From positions 3,760,501 through 3,824,500 of the forward strand of contig JAFFJZ010000013.1 of assembly GCA_018340375.1 (NCBI GenBank): 64,000 bases of DNA, written 5' to 3'. The stretch comes from Gonatopus flavifemur. Taxonomy: Eukaryota; Arthropoda; Insecta; Hymenoptera; Dryinidae. Below the pieces are notes generated by a model. That model saw only the letters and a list, made by a program, of their open reading frames with translations, made no database searches and was not told the origin of the DNA. The position numbers were made by a program, and so were the translations under genes. Below, one piece after another: positions 45,601 through 56,947 of the stretch (position 1 is its first letter; each line of letters opens with the position of its first letter).

Positions 45601-46929
45601 GAGGAGGAACGGCAGGAAGGAGAGTCAGAAAGAACAGGACGGGAGCATAGGAAGGGAAGAAGACAACAAGCGGAGAGGAGTGAGAGTGAAAGGGAGGGAG
45701 GAGGAGTGAGGAGAGGGAGTTCAATTATTGGGGAAGTGGAGGGTGGGAGTGACGAGATATGCGGAGTTCATTGTGAATTGTTTTTGAGTATTTGAGGAGA
45801 GAAAGAAAGGGTATTATGCTCATGTTTTTTTTTCGGAAGAAGTGATATGTGGTTTATTTTTTGTGTCTTCTTTTCCATTGTTTGTGGACTGTGAGAGGCG
45901 GAGGCGGAGCCTTCAAACGAATGTGAGAGGGTGCTGGTGGAATGCGAATAAATAATGACAATTAACGCATTCATTGTATACAATGAAAAAGAACCAGCAC
46001 GTTTTATGAATTGGAAAGATTTCAGACTCTGTTTGGTAGATCAATTAGAGAGGAGATAAATTACCGACGCCAAGAGGCCATCCAAAGTATCTGCCAAACC
46101 CACTGAACTGTGTAATATACTGGGATTAGCATCATTCAAAACTTTTCCGTCAAAGAGAGACAGTTGAGTACACTGTGCGAGGAAAAGGAGCAGATACCCT
46201 TCACACTCATCATCCCTTCTCAAGATGCATGTATTAAAAAGAAACAACGCTATTCCATCTTGCATTCCACACTGACGAAAGGTCTCTCCTTCCATCTTAT
46301 AGGAAATTTCGTCAGTCCTCTTTTCAGTATGTTATACAGTTCAATGACCAAACTTGAAGTCCCAATCGAAAAGAGGCGTTCTTACTCCGCTCACATGCTC
46401 ACATGCTTGTCAGGTCGGAGACCTTGTGCTTTTCGCAGTACAAAACACAACGAAGTCAGAACGTCATGCATGTGTAGTACATGCAACGTTCCTTTATGCA
46501 TAAGATCAGTGAATAATTGCTTTTCTAATCATCATTCAGGAAATTATGGGGTGTTCCAGTCATTTATGATATGTTGAGTCAGACGGAGAGCACAATAAAA
46601 GAATTATGGAAACTTATGATGAAACAATAATCACATAAAACAAAAAAATTAGTAAAAAGAAATTCGAAGAGATAAAAATGATGGAAATATTCACGAGAAT
46701 GAAACCACAGATTCATGCGCGTGATCAAGATTGGACTTCTTGCTTCATTATATACAGAAACTCGATATCAATCATCATCAATAGTCCAATTCGAGACGGA
46801 ATTCTAAGAAGAGTACGCGTTGTGATAACAATTTTTCGAATTTTTTTGGGGAGAAATTATACACGTGTCATTGCAAAACTTCTACTTCCGATTTCATGAT
46901 CCGTGATCCACCAATTCTGATGAAAACTA

Positions 46930-47700
46930 GATGTAAATATACAAAATTGTGAGCCATCTTGAAGTTCTGAAGAAGATTCCAAAATCTAATTCGGAATTCA
47001 TAATGAGCGATCCCGCGAACTCAAGTATACCGATTTTACAGCCATGTTGAGGGAAAATACTTGAGATCGGGACCAGCGATATTGAATCCTTCATTTTGAA
47101 GAAATGTCTCGAAATCCAACTGCGAATTCGCATTTAGTGATTCCAAATACCTGTCTGTACCATTTTTCAAGGCATACTAATGGAAAATACTTGGAATTGT
47201 CAGCCACCATATTGAATTCGCCGTTTTGGGGAAAATTCTGTACAATTCAACAGCCAATTACCAATTAGCGACCCCAAAAAACCCCTCCACACCAATTTTC
47301 AGAGGATACCAATGGAACATACTCGAAATTGTAAGCCGCCATATCGAATGTTCCATTTTGAAGGGGAGTTTCCAGAATCCAACTGCAAATTCGTAATCAG
47401 CAATCAAAAAAAAACCTCTCTATACGGATTTGTGAGGCATACTAATGGAGATACTCAAAATCCTTGGCTGCCATATTGAATCCGCCATGTTGAGGTGAAT
47501 TGTTCGAGAATCCGAGACTGAATTCGTAATCAGCGACCCAAAAAACCCTTCTATACCAATTTTCGAGGCATACTGATGGAGAATACCCAAAATCATCAGC
47601 CGTCATATTAAATCCGCCATTGTGGGGTAATTTTCTCGAAAATCTGAGTGCAAATTCGTAATCAGCGACCCGAAAAACCTTCGTACAACAACTTCTCAGC
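46930..47700 (-). repeat. Subterminal tandem array (132-bp type), right of piggyBac
   Basis: About six diverged copies in reverse orientation to 23,190-24,270: ATATTGAATCCGCCAT ... TCGAGAATCCGAG ... AATTCGTAATCAGCGACCC ... ACCAATTTTCGAGGCATAC. It lies just inside the right piggyBac end. Confidence 0.88.
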
Positions 47701-47722
47701 GGATTCCCGTCAATAAGAAAAT

Positions 47723-47736
47723 TATGCCGCAAAGGG
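47723..47736 (-). repeat. Right terminal inverted repeat of piggyBac
   Basis: TATGCCGCAAAGGG followed by TTAA; complement of the left end with one difference. Confidence 0.85.
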
Positions 47737-47740
47737 TTAA

Positions 47741-48325
47741 TTACACCATTCATTTTCACATTCTCAGCAATTCATTGAAATCAACATAAATCAATGAAAA
47801 TCCACCGATTCCAATGAATGGGAATTTCAAAAACTCGTGGAGGTGTGTAGAAGGAAAATTTCGAATATCTCAGATAAATTGTTGCCTTCGAAATTTCCAA
47901 ACTCTCGATGAAAACCATTTACATGTAATCCATCACTGGAAGTATTGAAATCTCCATCTAAGAATTCTCGTACGAAACAAATTTTTGTCCGACTGAAAGT
48001 AATGAGTTTGGATCTCCATTGAGATCGCAGGCACGTTCTATAGTATGTCCTTGGGGGGATTTTTGATTTGAGAGGGGGTGAAAAATCGCATTTCGAGTTT
48101 CTTACAAGGGAGAAGACTCGGAATCTTGCGATTCTTGACGGTATCCCACCGCTGTCATCAGTTTGTTACGACGAGATCGAGGTTGGGTGGGTTTTGAGTC
48201 GAGCTCGTCGTCACTATTTGTAGTTGATTCCTTAAATCGTTTCTCTACTGAATTTCGCCGGAATCGGGCCACGAGGCACGGGTTTGTTCATTAGAATTCA
48301 TTCTGTACCCATTTCTTGTTTGAAT
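47741..48325. other. No gene recognised
   Basis: AT-rich flank of the piggyBac element; no motif seen. Confidence 0.5.
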
Positions 48326-48446
48326 TTAAGACGAGGATGGGATGTCTCCGCAATAGTATAATGATGACATAATTCCAAATTCTTGGAGAGGCCTCCTGGG
48401 GGTATTCATACAACCATAGGGTTGGGCCAATTGAGGGCCGGGGCTG

Positions 48447-49436
48447 CTATGAATTCCATGAGTAGGAACGGTCGTGGGGATTGTCGGGGCAATTTGGCTC
48501 ACTCTGGTGGACATAGATTGTCGGATCAAGGGAGTGAGCGCGATCTGCGCCGAGGAACGGCTTCTCGAGGCCGTATCGAGTGATCACTGGGGCGAACGAG
48601 GGGAGATCACTGAGATTCACGGTGTGAATGGGGAGGGTGGTCGAAAAATATTGGGGATGGGTGACCCGGGGTGGGCTTTGAACGATGGCCGACCCAAAGT
48701 CGCTGATATTGGCGGGGATAATTCGCCTTTGAGGAACAGGAGTGATTGGGGCGGTTATGGGGCGTGGGTGTCGACGTCCACGATGGTTCTCGTCGTGGTG
48801 AATGTGGTGGACGATATGGGTTGTGGGCTGATTCGATGTAGATGGACTCGTGGGTGTGCCCCGACAAAAGCTCAAAAGGAGAGTTAGTATATCCGGAGGT
48901 GTCTCTGACGTGTTCGGGGGTGCGGGATTCAAGAAAGATTTGGGCTCAGAAGGCCTGAGTTCCGGGGACAAATCATCCATCGTCCAATGGATGGTTCTGT
49001 CCTCTTGTGCCCATCGGCAATAACGATGAGCCCGATCTCGCTTCTCCTCCATAGTTCTCGCACAGTTCAGGGAATGGCCCACTAGGGGAGCTACTAGTTT
49101 GTCCGTGACAACGGTGTCGATCCATGACTGATCATTGGGGTCTTCCGCGTATGATGGACCACGCGATGGGAGTCGATTATCAAGGGGTTTATTGGGATCC
49201 TCGAAGAGTCTCGAAATTCTGGGTAGGGTGTCCAAGAGGGTGGATTGGGTAGCGACTAGGGGGTTGATAATAGGGGTGACGTGAGCTCGTAACCGCACAC
49301 GAAATTCTCTCTCTTCTCCCTCCGTAGGAACGCCGAAACCACAAAGTCCGTCCACGACTCCTTCTAGGGGAATTCCAGCAATGGTGCCGGGTGGGTTCAT
49401 TTTGCACTCATAAGGGTCTTGGTTGAGGGATATCAT
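48447..49436 (-). CDS. Unassigned 330-codon frame, possibly retroelement gag
   Basis: The ATG at 49,436 opens a proline-rich protein (for example PPGTIAGIPLEGVVDGLCGF, LEDPNKPLDN-like stretches, NQPTTHIVHHIHHDENHRG). There is no zinc knuckle, transmembrane segment or enzyme motif. Most codons remain open although the same bases are partly open on the other strand. Composition and the retroelement-rich neighbourhood make a gag-like origin conceivable, but I recognise no domain. It could also be a diverged or chance frame. Confidence 0.3.
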   Translation of the reverse strand: MISLNQDPYECKMNPPGTIAGIPLEGVVDGLCGFGVPTEGEEREFRVRLRAHVTPIINPLVATQSTLLDTLPRISRLFEDPNKPLDNRLPSRGPSYAEDPNDQSWIDTVVTDKLVAPLVGHSLNCARTMEEKRDRAHRYCRWAQEDRTIHWTMDDLSPELRPSEPKSFLNPAPPNTSETPPDILTLLLSFCRGTPTSPSTSNQPTTHIVHHIHHDENHRGRRHPRPITAPITPVPQRRIIPANISDFGSAIVQSPPRVTHPQYFSTTLPIHTVNLSDLPSFAPVITRYGLEKPFLGADRAHSLDPTIYVHQSEPNCPDNPHDRSYSWNS

Positions 49437-49439
49437 TAC

Positions 49440-52400
49440 TATGACCCACTATTGACCCGACTCGAACTGACTTCCAACCGTAACGTTGTTACGATTGGGG
49501 ATAAAAATGGGGAGAAAATGATGAGAAATCGCGTTCCCACAATTCGGGATAAACGAGTGTATATTTCGAAACGAGAGGGGAGACAGATCGAGAGAGAACA
49601 CTTCAAAGTTTATCCAGGGTGCAGGAGAAGGAGAATGAAGTTTCGTATTTCCTAGAAAGAGCACTAGAAAACACGTCACGGTTCTGATTCCAATTCTCCC
49701 AACAGGGATACCAAAACAAGAAATCCGATCCCCGAAATCCGCTCGGAATCGACTTTCAATTCTCAAATTTCGCTTGCGAAGATTTTGATTACGGAACAGA
49801 AACAGGACTTCTATCTACCCCGAACTATCTTCTCCCCGAATGGAACCCGATTATTCCGCCTAATTGTTGGATAAACGAGGAGAAAAAATCCCCGAAACCT
49901 TGCTCGGAACAGAAAAATCGAAGAGTGTCAGCGTCACCACCAGACAAAATCGAAAATATCGTCAACAACACTCCAATGCGAAGTTTCTATACGAGACAAA
50001 ATTCCGGAATTTATGAAACAAATTTAATGTTCAATCGTGCAATAATCCAAGATTCCCTACTAAATCGGTCAAGATTCCCTCGTGGGAAAGGATTCCTCCA
50101 ACTGTTTATAAATATCCCCGAAGGCTATGAAACAATGTATTAACTCCACCGATGCTGTAATCCAGATTCAAGCCCCGGTGGCACCGTACACTCACTGTAT
50201 TCCAAATTTGGAACGATCTCTTAGTCAAACGTCGAACAAAACTCTTAGTCAAACGTCGCCATGGCTCGGTCACATAAGAAGTGGGAAACCAAGATGGCCT
50301 TCTCTTCTTCTTCACCGACGGGTGAGTTCGCAAAGTGATACACGGAACCCCGTCGGCGACTTTTCGTTGGAGCTCACCTCTTGAGCTCGTTTCATTGGTC
50401 CCGACGGTGGTGGCCTCTGATTAGTCGTTACGTGAGTGTGGGTATATGTGGGGCGGAGGTTCTCCGGGATGAGGGGTTCTGTCCTCCCCCAATTATTTGA
50501 TTCCTCCGGTGTGAGAGTGACGGGGAGTGTCGGGGTCCGTGTTGTCTCTCTCGTCCTTTTCTCCTCCTCTCCTAGGGGCATGTTGAGCGGCACATGCGGC
50601 TTGCTTCTTTCCTCCAGTTCGGCAGCCTTGGCGAGAGGGCGATAAAGAGCATTCCTTCCTCCGCTGTTGGTCGGCCTGGGGTGAGGGAAGATGGACTCCC
50701 GTGATTGGTGGATCGTCCTCCGGTGGTAAGGGACCGCCGTGTCAAGTGATAGATGGTGCTGCCTCCTCGGGATGGGGAACCTCGACAAAACATAGAAGGA
50801 CAGGGGATATAGGAGGGGAAATATGTTCCTGATTCTCATGTGAGCGAGCGACAGTAGTGTTCTCTCTAGCGAACTAAGGTGTTCGCAAATGACATGACAA
50901 ACTCTAACAAGGGTGATGCGTGGCGTCACTCCGCGATTCTCTTTGTGACAACATATCACGTCACAAGGAGCTTATTTACCAATGTGGTGTTCACTTACAG
51001 CTGGAATAGAGATGTCTGCTACGTTAGTCGTACCGCTGGTGGATAGTGAAGCTGCTAATTCTTCGTTGATGAAATCCAACGTGCTAGGTAATCATCTTCA
51101 ACCAGCGTGAAATCGATACCGAGGCTTGCCCTGTCGGGATGATGAGTTCTGATTGAACAAATCAAATCGGCGCATCGTTGCCGATTCTTCTTTAAGAGCC
51201 GCAGTCCGGCTGTCAGAGTAAGTTGAGTCCACTTCGACCGCCTAGCTTTTTGACGTTGATAATAGCGTTTTTGACTAGTCGAGAAACGATATCGAATTCT
51301 CCTTTCCAGACTGAAATATCGGTCAAGGTGTCCGAGTTGGACATGATGTCTTTTATTCTCGGAGAATTCAATCGAATATACAAGTGAATACTCGCGTTGA
51401 TGGAAGGTAAGATCGTTGAAGAAGATTGATCAATCTCATAGTTCACAAAAAGTGAGCGCGTACAACAAGCTTTGCGGAATATGAAAGGTATTCAATAAAC
51501 CATCACCAGAGCGTTTGTCTTCACAACAAAATGAGTTGCATTTCGTGTACGGAGGAATAGTTATCGCTTTTGAGCAAAAGCGTTCGTAATGGAAGGGATG
51601 ATCGTGGATTATGTACATATGCACAAGAAAATTCCATGCGAGCATCAAATTTCGAAAGAAGAGGAGCAGAAGAATGCGAATATACGTATATAAACAATAG
51701 ATTCACAGATGAACATAAGAGTTCAATAGTTCGAAGAAAGCGACGTAGATTGTATCGATAGATTCATCGTTTCGGAGTTTCACACACGTAGTGCATGACA
51801 GGGAGTACGTGTGATACGGATGGAGGGGGGGGGGTGAGTTGTAAGAGATAGCACAGTGATAGTAATATGCGTACGGACGGACGATCAAGTTTGAAAAGTT
51901 GTGAGAACGGAAACGAATCACGGTCTCAGCTGATTGAACGGAAACCATGATTTCACTCTTCTCACCTCCGTGCGAGTGAGATCTGCGTGACTGGAGAGAG
52001 TTGGTGACACTAGATTGAGGTCTTGCTATGACGTCACGGTATGTGAAGTAACGAGTCTCTTCGTTGCTAAGTGGAATCGTTCGAGGTGTATGTGAAAATT
52101 CGTATCGATATAAAGAATTTTTACATGTCCGTGTAGAGGCGATGAGGAATGTATTTCTGAATCGAATCCTCGTACGCATTAATTCACACACTGTTGCACC
52201 TCACTGATAAGATTCCGGATGAACGTATTTCTCTCTCAGGTTCCTTAACAGGACAGTCGTGAATCCGACTCGAAGGACCTTTTCGTGTCTTGAATTTGAT
52301 AAGATCCTTCGGAAAGAAGTTGGAAATTAGATCTAATGGCAATTTCGAACGACGTTAGCATGGTTCTTCACCGATGGGTTACTCGCGAGAGTCTCTCGAT

Positions 52401-52660
52401 TTTTATGAAAGAAGTGCAGAAAGTAGCGGACTTTATCACAGATATACTATTGAAATCATCGAACTGACTGAAATTAAACTGTGAGTTCATTATGTAACGG
52501 ATATTGTGAACAAAGAGAACTCGGTTTCGCAAGAAAATTGCGGTCTTCGTACAAGTGACTCGATCGAGCTTCTTATTCATACTGGCGTACGTGTGAATCA
52601 TCGAACTGAGTGGAGATAGCCCTTTACACGTGCTGGTAGTTGTACTCATTCCATTACAAT
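49440..52660. other. No gene recognised
   Basis: GC-richer sequence to about 51,000, including a 200-codon minus-strand frame (50,959-50,312) without known motifs and a TTATAAATATCC box near 50,106. AT-richer sequence follows with short frames only. Possibly the leader or LTR of the frame at 48.4-49.4 kb. Confidence 0.4.
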
Positions 52661-53097
52661 ATTTATTGAGGCGGTGGGTTTGAACTATACATTACAGCTA
52701 TTTTGCAACAGACTGGAAGGATATTGTCTATTATCTGATATATCATATCTCATGTCTAATTTATATCCGATAATCAAAATTGCCTCCAATAATCATTTCA
52801 TGTACTTGATGAATATTTACTTCAGTTCATCGATGGAAGTAAAATATCGCTTCATGGAATTCCCATTGATATATCTAATGAAAATCCGAATACACGATAA
52901 TAAGGGGTGATCCCAACGCCAGAGTTAGCGATCTGAATCAATTATCCAATGGAATCACAGAAGACTCTAGGTTAACAAGCATCAGAAATAATAAAGACGC
53001 TTTTCGTAGTGAGAGAGGATCACTTTTGGTCAATTTGATGGAGGGGGGGCTCTCAATACTACGCAATAGCAGATCATCAATGGCAAACTAGGGCGGT

Positions 53098-54680
53098 TAA
53101 CGTTTTCAGGAAATGATGGGGAGAGTACTATTGACTTGAGTTGGATTAATTCCGCAACTATTCAATGTTCTAATGATTATCTAATTACTGAATTATCACC
53201 CTTATCAGACCACTTTGCTTCCATTATCAAGCTTATGAAAGACTGCGGAATCATCGAACAGTGTCCCGACAAACAATATGGAAACCCACTTCAAAAAGTT
53301 GGATTCTTTGGAAAGAAGAGAACAAAGCGTTATTTGAATCAGAATTGGAAAGATCAACGAAAATATATTCCGAGCACCCTGATCCTACGTTATTATATGG
53401 AGACTTGAACAATGCAATGATCCAAACGGCAGAAAAAACAAATATATTTCAATTCCACGCTTATAATGGATCTACATCAAATGTATATTCGGATAATAGG
53501 AACGCGCCATGGTACACCTCAAATTGTGAAAAATTGGAAAAAAAAATTCGAAAGGCAAGCGTTTCTCAGAATAACCCTCAGAATGCACACTTCAGATCGA
53601 CCTCTATTTTCGCATACAAAATTGAACAGGAACTTGCATTTTCCCCCTCCTCAATCAAGTGATACTAGTTCATCAATTCACACTGGAGTCCCCCTTCAAA
53701 GATGTTGATTCTCAAACTCATACTATTTCCAAATGTCGCATGTTTCGAATACTCACCGAGTCACACTAATCCATGTATGCAGTCTGAGCGATGATAATCC
53801 TCCACAGCTGAACTCATTGAATCATTTAGGAGTGGAAAAAGGATATAAGATCACAATAGAATCTCAAAAAAATGTGTATACCGAAAATTGATTGAGAACT
53901 CTGGCAAATCCAGAGAACAGTGAACAATTCTGGCAAGCAATTGAAAAGTTTCGCCATAGAATAAGTAGGGATAATCCCATCAGTTCATCGGCTCGACAGA
54001 GATATTTCGATGAGATTCTTCCTCTCAGAATCAATATAGATTTCCATTATTTTTCAATACACAGAGAGGAATAATTACTAGCATCAGCAATATATTTTCT
54101 TGTTCCAAGAAATTCATTTCTCCGAAAATATTTTCTCTTGATTCGATAAAACTTTTCTGGTACCAAGCCTAGATTTCTTGATTTGAGAGGATATTTTCTT
54201 GATTCAAGAAAATTTATCTTTCCTCCACACCATATTAGCTGCATTCGAGAATATATATTCTCAAAAATATTCAAGAATATATTTTCTTGGTATGAGTAAT
54301 TATTTCTCTCAGTGTAACAAACTCCCATTTAGATGAAGAAATAACAATTCAGGAATTACGAGGAAGTATGAAGAAAATTGATTGTCACAAAACCCCAGGT
54401 CCAAATCTGATCCCAAATGAACCTCTCAAGCATCTGCCTGCTAACTGGGAACACTACTCACTGAACCTTCTCATTAAAATACCCAATACCGGAAGATGAC
54501 CCTGAGCACAGTCAGAATTAGAACTGAGACTATTATAAAAGAGAGGAGACACGACCTTGCCGAGCAATTATCGTTCAATAGCACTGCTGAATACGATTAC
54601 GAAAATTTTCACGAACATACCGAATGCTGGACTCTATACATGGGCGGAGGATATGGATATCCTCTCGGAAGAACAACCCT
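53098..54680 (+). pseudogene. LINE ORF2 fragment (endonuclease tail to RT start)
   Basis: Pieces in order: end of the endonuclease (GESTIDLSWINSATI, LSPLSDHFASI), the linker (NAPWYTSNCEKLEKKIRKA, then QFWQAIEKFRHRIS), and the start of reverse transcriptase: ELRGSMKKIDCHKTPGPNLI, PNEPLKHLPANWEHYSLNLL, then in another frame NYRSIALLNTITKIFTNI and DILSEEQ. Many frameshifts, and a MITE sits between linker and RT. The sequence breaks off at a CATATATG satellite before the catalytic YADD region. Class: non-LTR, I/Jockey-like group. Confidence 0.75.
54060..54314. mobile_element. Tc1/mariner-type MITE in the LINE fragment
   Basis: 255 bp with inverted ends CACAGAGAGGAATAATTACT and the complement of CACTGAGAGAAATAATTACT, flanked by TA on both sides. 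The inside is rich in AAGAAAATAT-like motifs in both directions. LINE coding sequence resumes right after it. Confidence 0.7.
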
Positions 54681-54684
54681 AATG

Positions 54685-55110
54685 AAAATCAACCATATAT
54701 GACCTATATATGACCCATATATAATCCATATATGGGCCATATATGTTCTGGTTAATCTAAGACATATGTGAGCCATATATGACCCATATATGAGCCATAT
54801 ATGACCCATATATGGGCCATATATGTTCTGAAGATGCATAGCATATATGGCCCATATATGTTCTGAAGATGCATAGCATATATGGCCCATATATGTTCTG
54901 AAGATTCATAGCATATATGGCCCATATATGTTCTGAAGATTCATAGCATATATGGCTCATATATGGTTTATTATATGCTTTCAGTGAATGAACCATACAT
55001 GGATCATATGAAAAACGCATAAGCAGAAATATATATCCCATCACGCGATCCATGTATGATTTCATGTATCTGTAGAAGAATCGAATTTGATTTCAATCAT
55101 ACGTGGATCA
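54685..55110. repeat. CATATATG satellite ending the LINE fragment
   Basis: Repeats of CCATATATGACC and CATATATGTTCTGAAGATGCATAG-like units; the latter recur four times between 54,805 and 54,960. The last 130 bases are diverged. The shared 8-mer links it to the satellite at 44,735. Confidence 0.8.
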
Positions 55111-56149
55111 TAGAAGATTCAGTAGGGACCGCTCATCCCGTTTGAGGTGCATATGTCGTGGAGGAAAAGAAATCTTTTCCCAGCCAAATTTTGTCCGAAA
55201 CCTAGGTTCACAGTTTTCCTAATAAATTGAAATGTAAAAAAAGAATTTGCTTTTTCAGAATTCGAAGTTCGGGTACTATGCAGACGTAGATGAAGGCTCA
55301 AAGAATCATTCCTGGAAATTTCAGATTTTCTCGTCAATACTGTTTCAAGTACTTCTTTGCAAGAGAACTTACTCCAATTGTAACTTTGGTATCCTCTAAA
55401 GGTATGGAATACTCCCATGGGACACGGAGGTTCCACAAAGAATCAAAGTAATCCTTGAGAAAATCACAAAGAATTCTCAGAACTCATTAAAAATTGTTTT
55501 TGAACTATTGTGCTGCAGCAACTTTTTCCAGAAATGAAATCCTATTCCAAGATGCACTTCTGAAGTATGAGCGATATATTTCGTTGATGAATATCCATCT
55601 AAAACACCCTATTGCATGTCATTTTGTAATTACATTACTCAATCAGTCAGAATATTGATTACGGTTTGACTCAATGAATTCTAAAATATTTCAGTTTACA
55701 TTAACGCATGTTGGACCTTCCTTTTCGAAATAATGTCACTCGCTGTAGAATGATAAACAATATATGAATGTCAACAGCCTATGTGACAATTCCTCCCTTC
55801 AATACTTCTATCTGTTCAACAATGAAAAGCATGGAGATCAAGAGATTAGGATATCAGAATGATTAATTTTCAGTATTGTTGTACAAACTTATGTCTGTAT
55901 TTCAAATTTCTATAGTAGGTTTTACAAATTTCATCAACATTTGGTTCGAGTTTTTTCGTGATTACAAGATATATATGTGTACTTGAATATAACATATAAT
56001 ATACATATGCAGTGTTGACTCCAGTTCATTTTCAGGAATGTAGGAACGAAGAAGACAAACAATTGTAAAACGATTATAACTAAAAAATCGTTCGGTGCCT
56101 CCTATAATGTAACACTCGAAGTGACCGCTCCACCCGCTTGTGATTCGAT
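55111..56149. other. No gene recognised
   Basis: AT-rich sequence with short frames only. The last part may hold the decayed N-terminal end of the EnSpm-like gene. Confidence 0.45.
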
Positions 56150-56503
56150 TTGATCAAATATTCATTTGAAAAAAGAAAATTGGCACAAGTAATAGATTTG
56201 ATTATCACTAAGAGGCGGACAAATAATGATGGAGATATCACAGATATTCAAGATGGTTCCGAATATCACAGAATGATGGGACTAATGAAAGGACATTATG
56301 ATATCACATTAATGTGGAATACAGACGGCGTTGTTATCACTAAAAGTTCGGGGGTTGATATTTGGCCTTTACAATTTACTATTTGTGAAGAGTCTCCTTC
56401 ATTGAGAGCAGTTTTCACAGTCGTAACTGGACTCGGGTGTGATACCAGAAAACCTGATATGAACGTCTTTTTGGAACAATTTGTGAAATCGCTCGAAGAA
56501 ATA

Positions 56504-56947
56504 CAGGGTGGGGCATTTGAAGTGTCGCGGGCGTTTTTTCCAAAAATAAAATGAGATACGAGAAAATTTTTCGGACAAAAATTGTAGGGTATCGAGGGGG
56601 ACATCCGATGGTGGCCTTGGCTTTGACCTCAAATCTCATCTTCAAGGGCATTCTGAGGTCAACTCTTGTTTTTTAAATAGCATCTCATATTTTTTACTGC
56701 AGATTTGGATTTTAGGTCAAAAACCAAGAAACTTTTGTCTGAACCATTTTCCTGAAATCCGCAAAGATGGCGCTCTAATCGATATTGTTCCATACTGAAT
56801 CTGACATTAGAATAACTCGAAAATGAAGGGTCTTGGAGGAGAATGTTTCGAACAAAAGTTGTCTGATTCCAAGGGGGACCCCTTGAACTGAAACGGAGGT
56901 GATGGGGTATAACAGACAAAACACAACACATTTCAATCGTCTACATC
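56504..56947 (+). repeat. Left inverted-repeat arm of intact DD41D
   Basis: Pairs with 58,143-58,536 and extends over the stop codon of the transposase (56,933-56,935). It contains about 50 bases (around 56,862-56,915) missing from the right arm. Confidence 0.88.

Larger units (their letters stand above)
44060..45959 (+). mobile_element. LINE insertion (ORF1 only) in piggyBac
   Basis: 1.9 kb between exact 17-bp duplications, the mark of target-primed retrotransposition. It starts CACTTCCGGTGAGATGGCG and ends GCGAATAAATAATGAC, an A/T-rich tail expected of a LINE. It holds a degraded ORF1 interrupted by a CATATATG satellite and no reverse transcriptase, so it is a deleted, non-autonomous copy. 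Confidence 0.85.
38166..46553 (+). pseudogene. piggyBac transposase, split by Transib 2 and a LINE
   Basis: The ATG at 38,166 begins an acidic N-terminus (MAGDIEIAEIPSDSDSVDG) that breaks at 38,259 where Transib 2 inserted; the same frame resumes after the 5-bp duplication at 42,817. Then come LFPRDLSDLIVQRTNLYSRQ, blocks for the MGI..LPSY region, FKGR-type motif SIKGRNSMKQYSPLKP with its aspartate just upstream, YFDNFF, WMDKKAVYFLSNYH and MGYVDEADQLLSTYEIDRKS. These keep positions of the three catalytic aspartates. A LINE interrupts at 44,059; coding resumes at 45,977 with NEKEPARFMNWKDFRL. The C-terminal cysteine-rich zinc domain is at about 46,370-46,545 (CAFRSTKHNEVRTSCMCSTC). Several frameshifts and stops, for example in the KGR region. 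Dead copy. Confidence 0.88.
22933..47736 (+). mobile_element. piggyBac element, expanded by nested insertions
   Basis: Left end TTAA (22,929-22,932) followed by CCCTTCGCGGCATA. Right end is the complement of CCCTTTGCGGCATA followed by TTAA (47,737-47,740). TTAA target sites and CCCTT ends are diagnostic of piggyBac. Mirror-image arrays of a 132-bp repeat lie inside both ends (23,190-24,270 and 46,930-47,700), and a piggyBac transposase can be followed between 38,166 and about 46,550. Insertions account for roughly 19 of its 24.8 kb: 25,263-26,906, 27,367-30,452, 30,455-38,128, 38,260-42,816 and 44,060-45,959. Confidence 0.88.

Noticed and set aside
50106..50120. TTATAAATATCC as a promoter of a gene
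   Set aside because: No recognisable coding sequence follows at a suitable distance on either strand.
54609..55065. Minus-strand frames full of MAHIWVIYGSY-like repeats
   Set aside because: They translate the CATATATG satellite and have no independent support.
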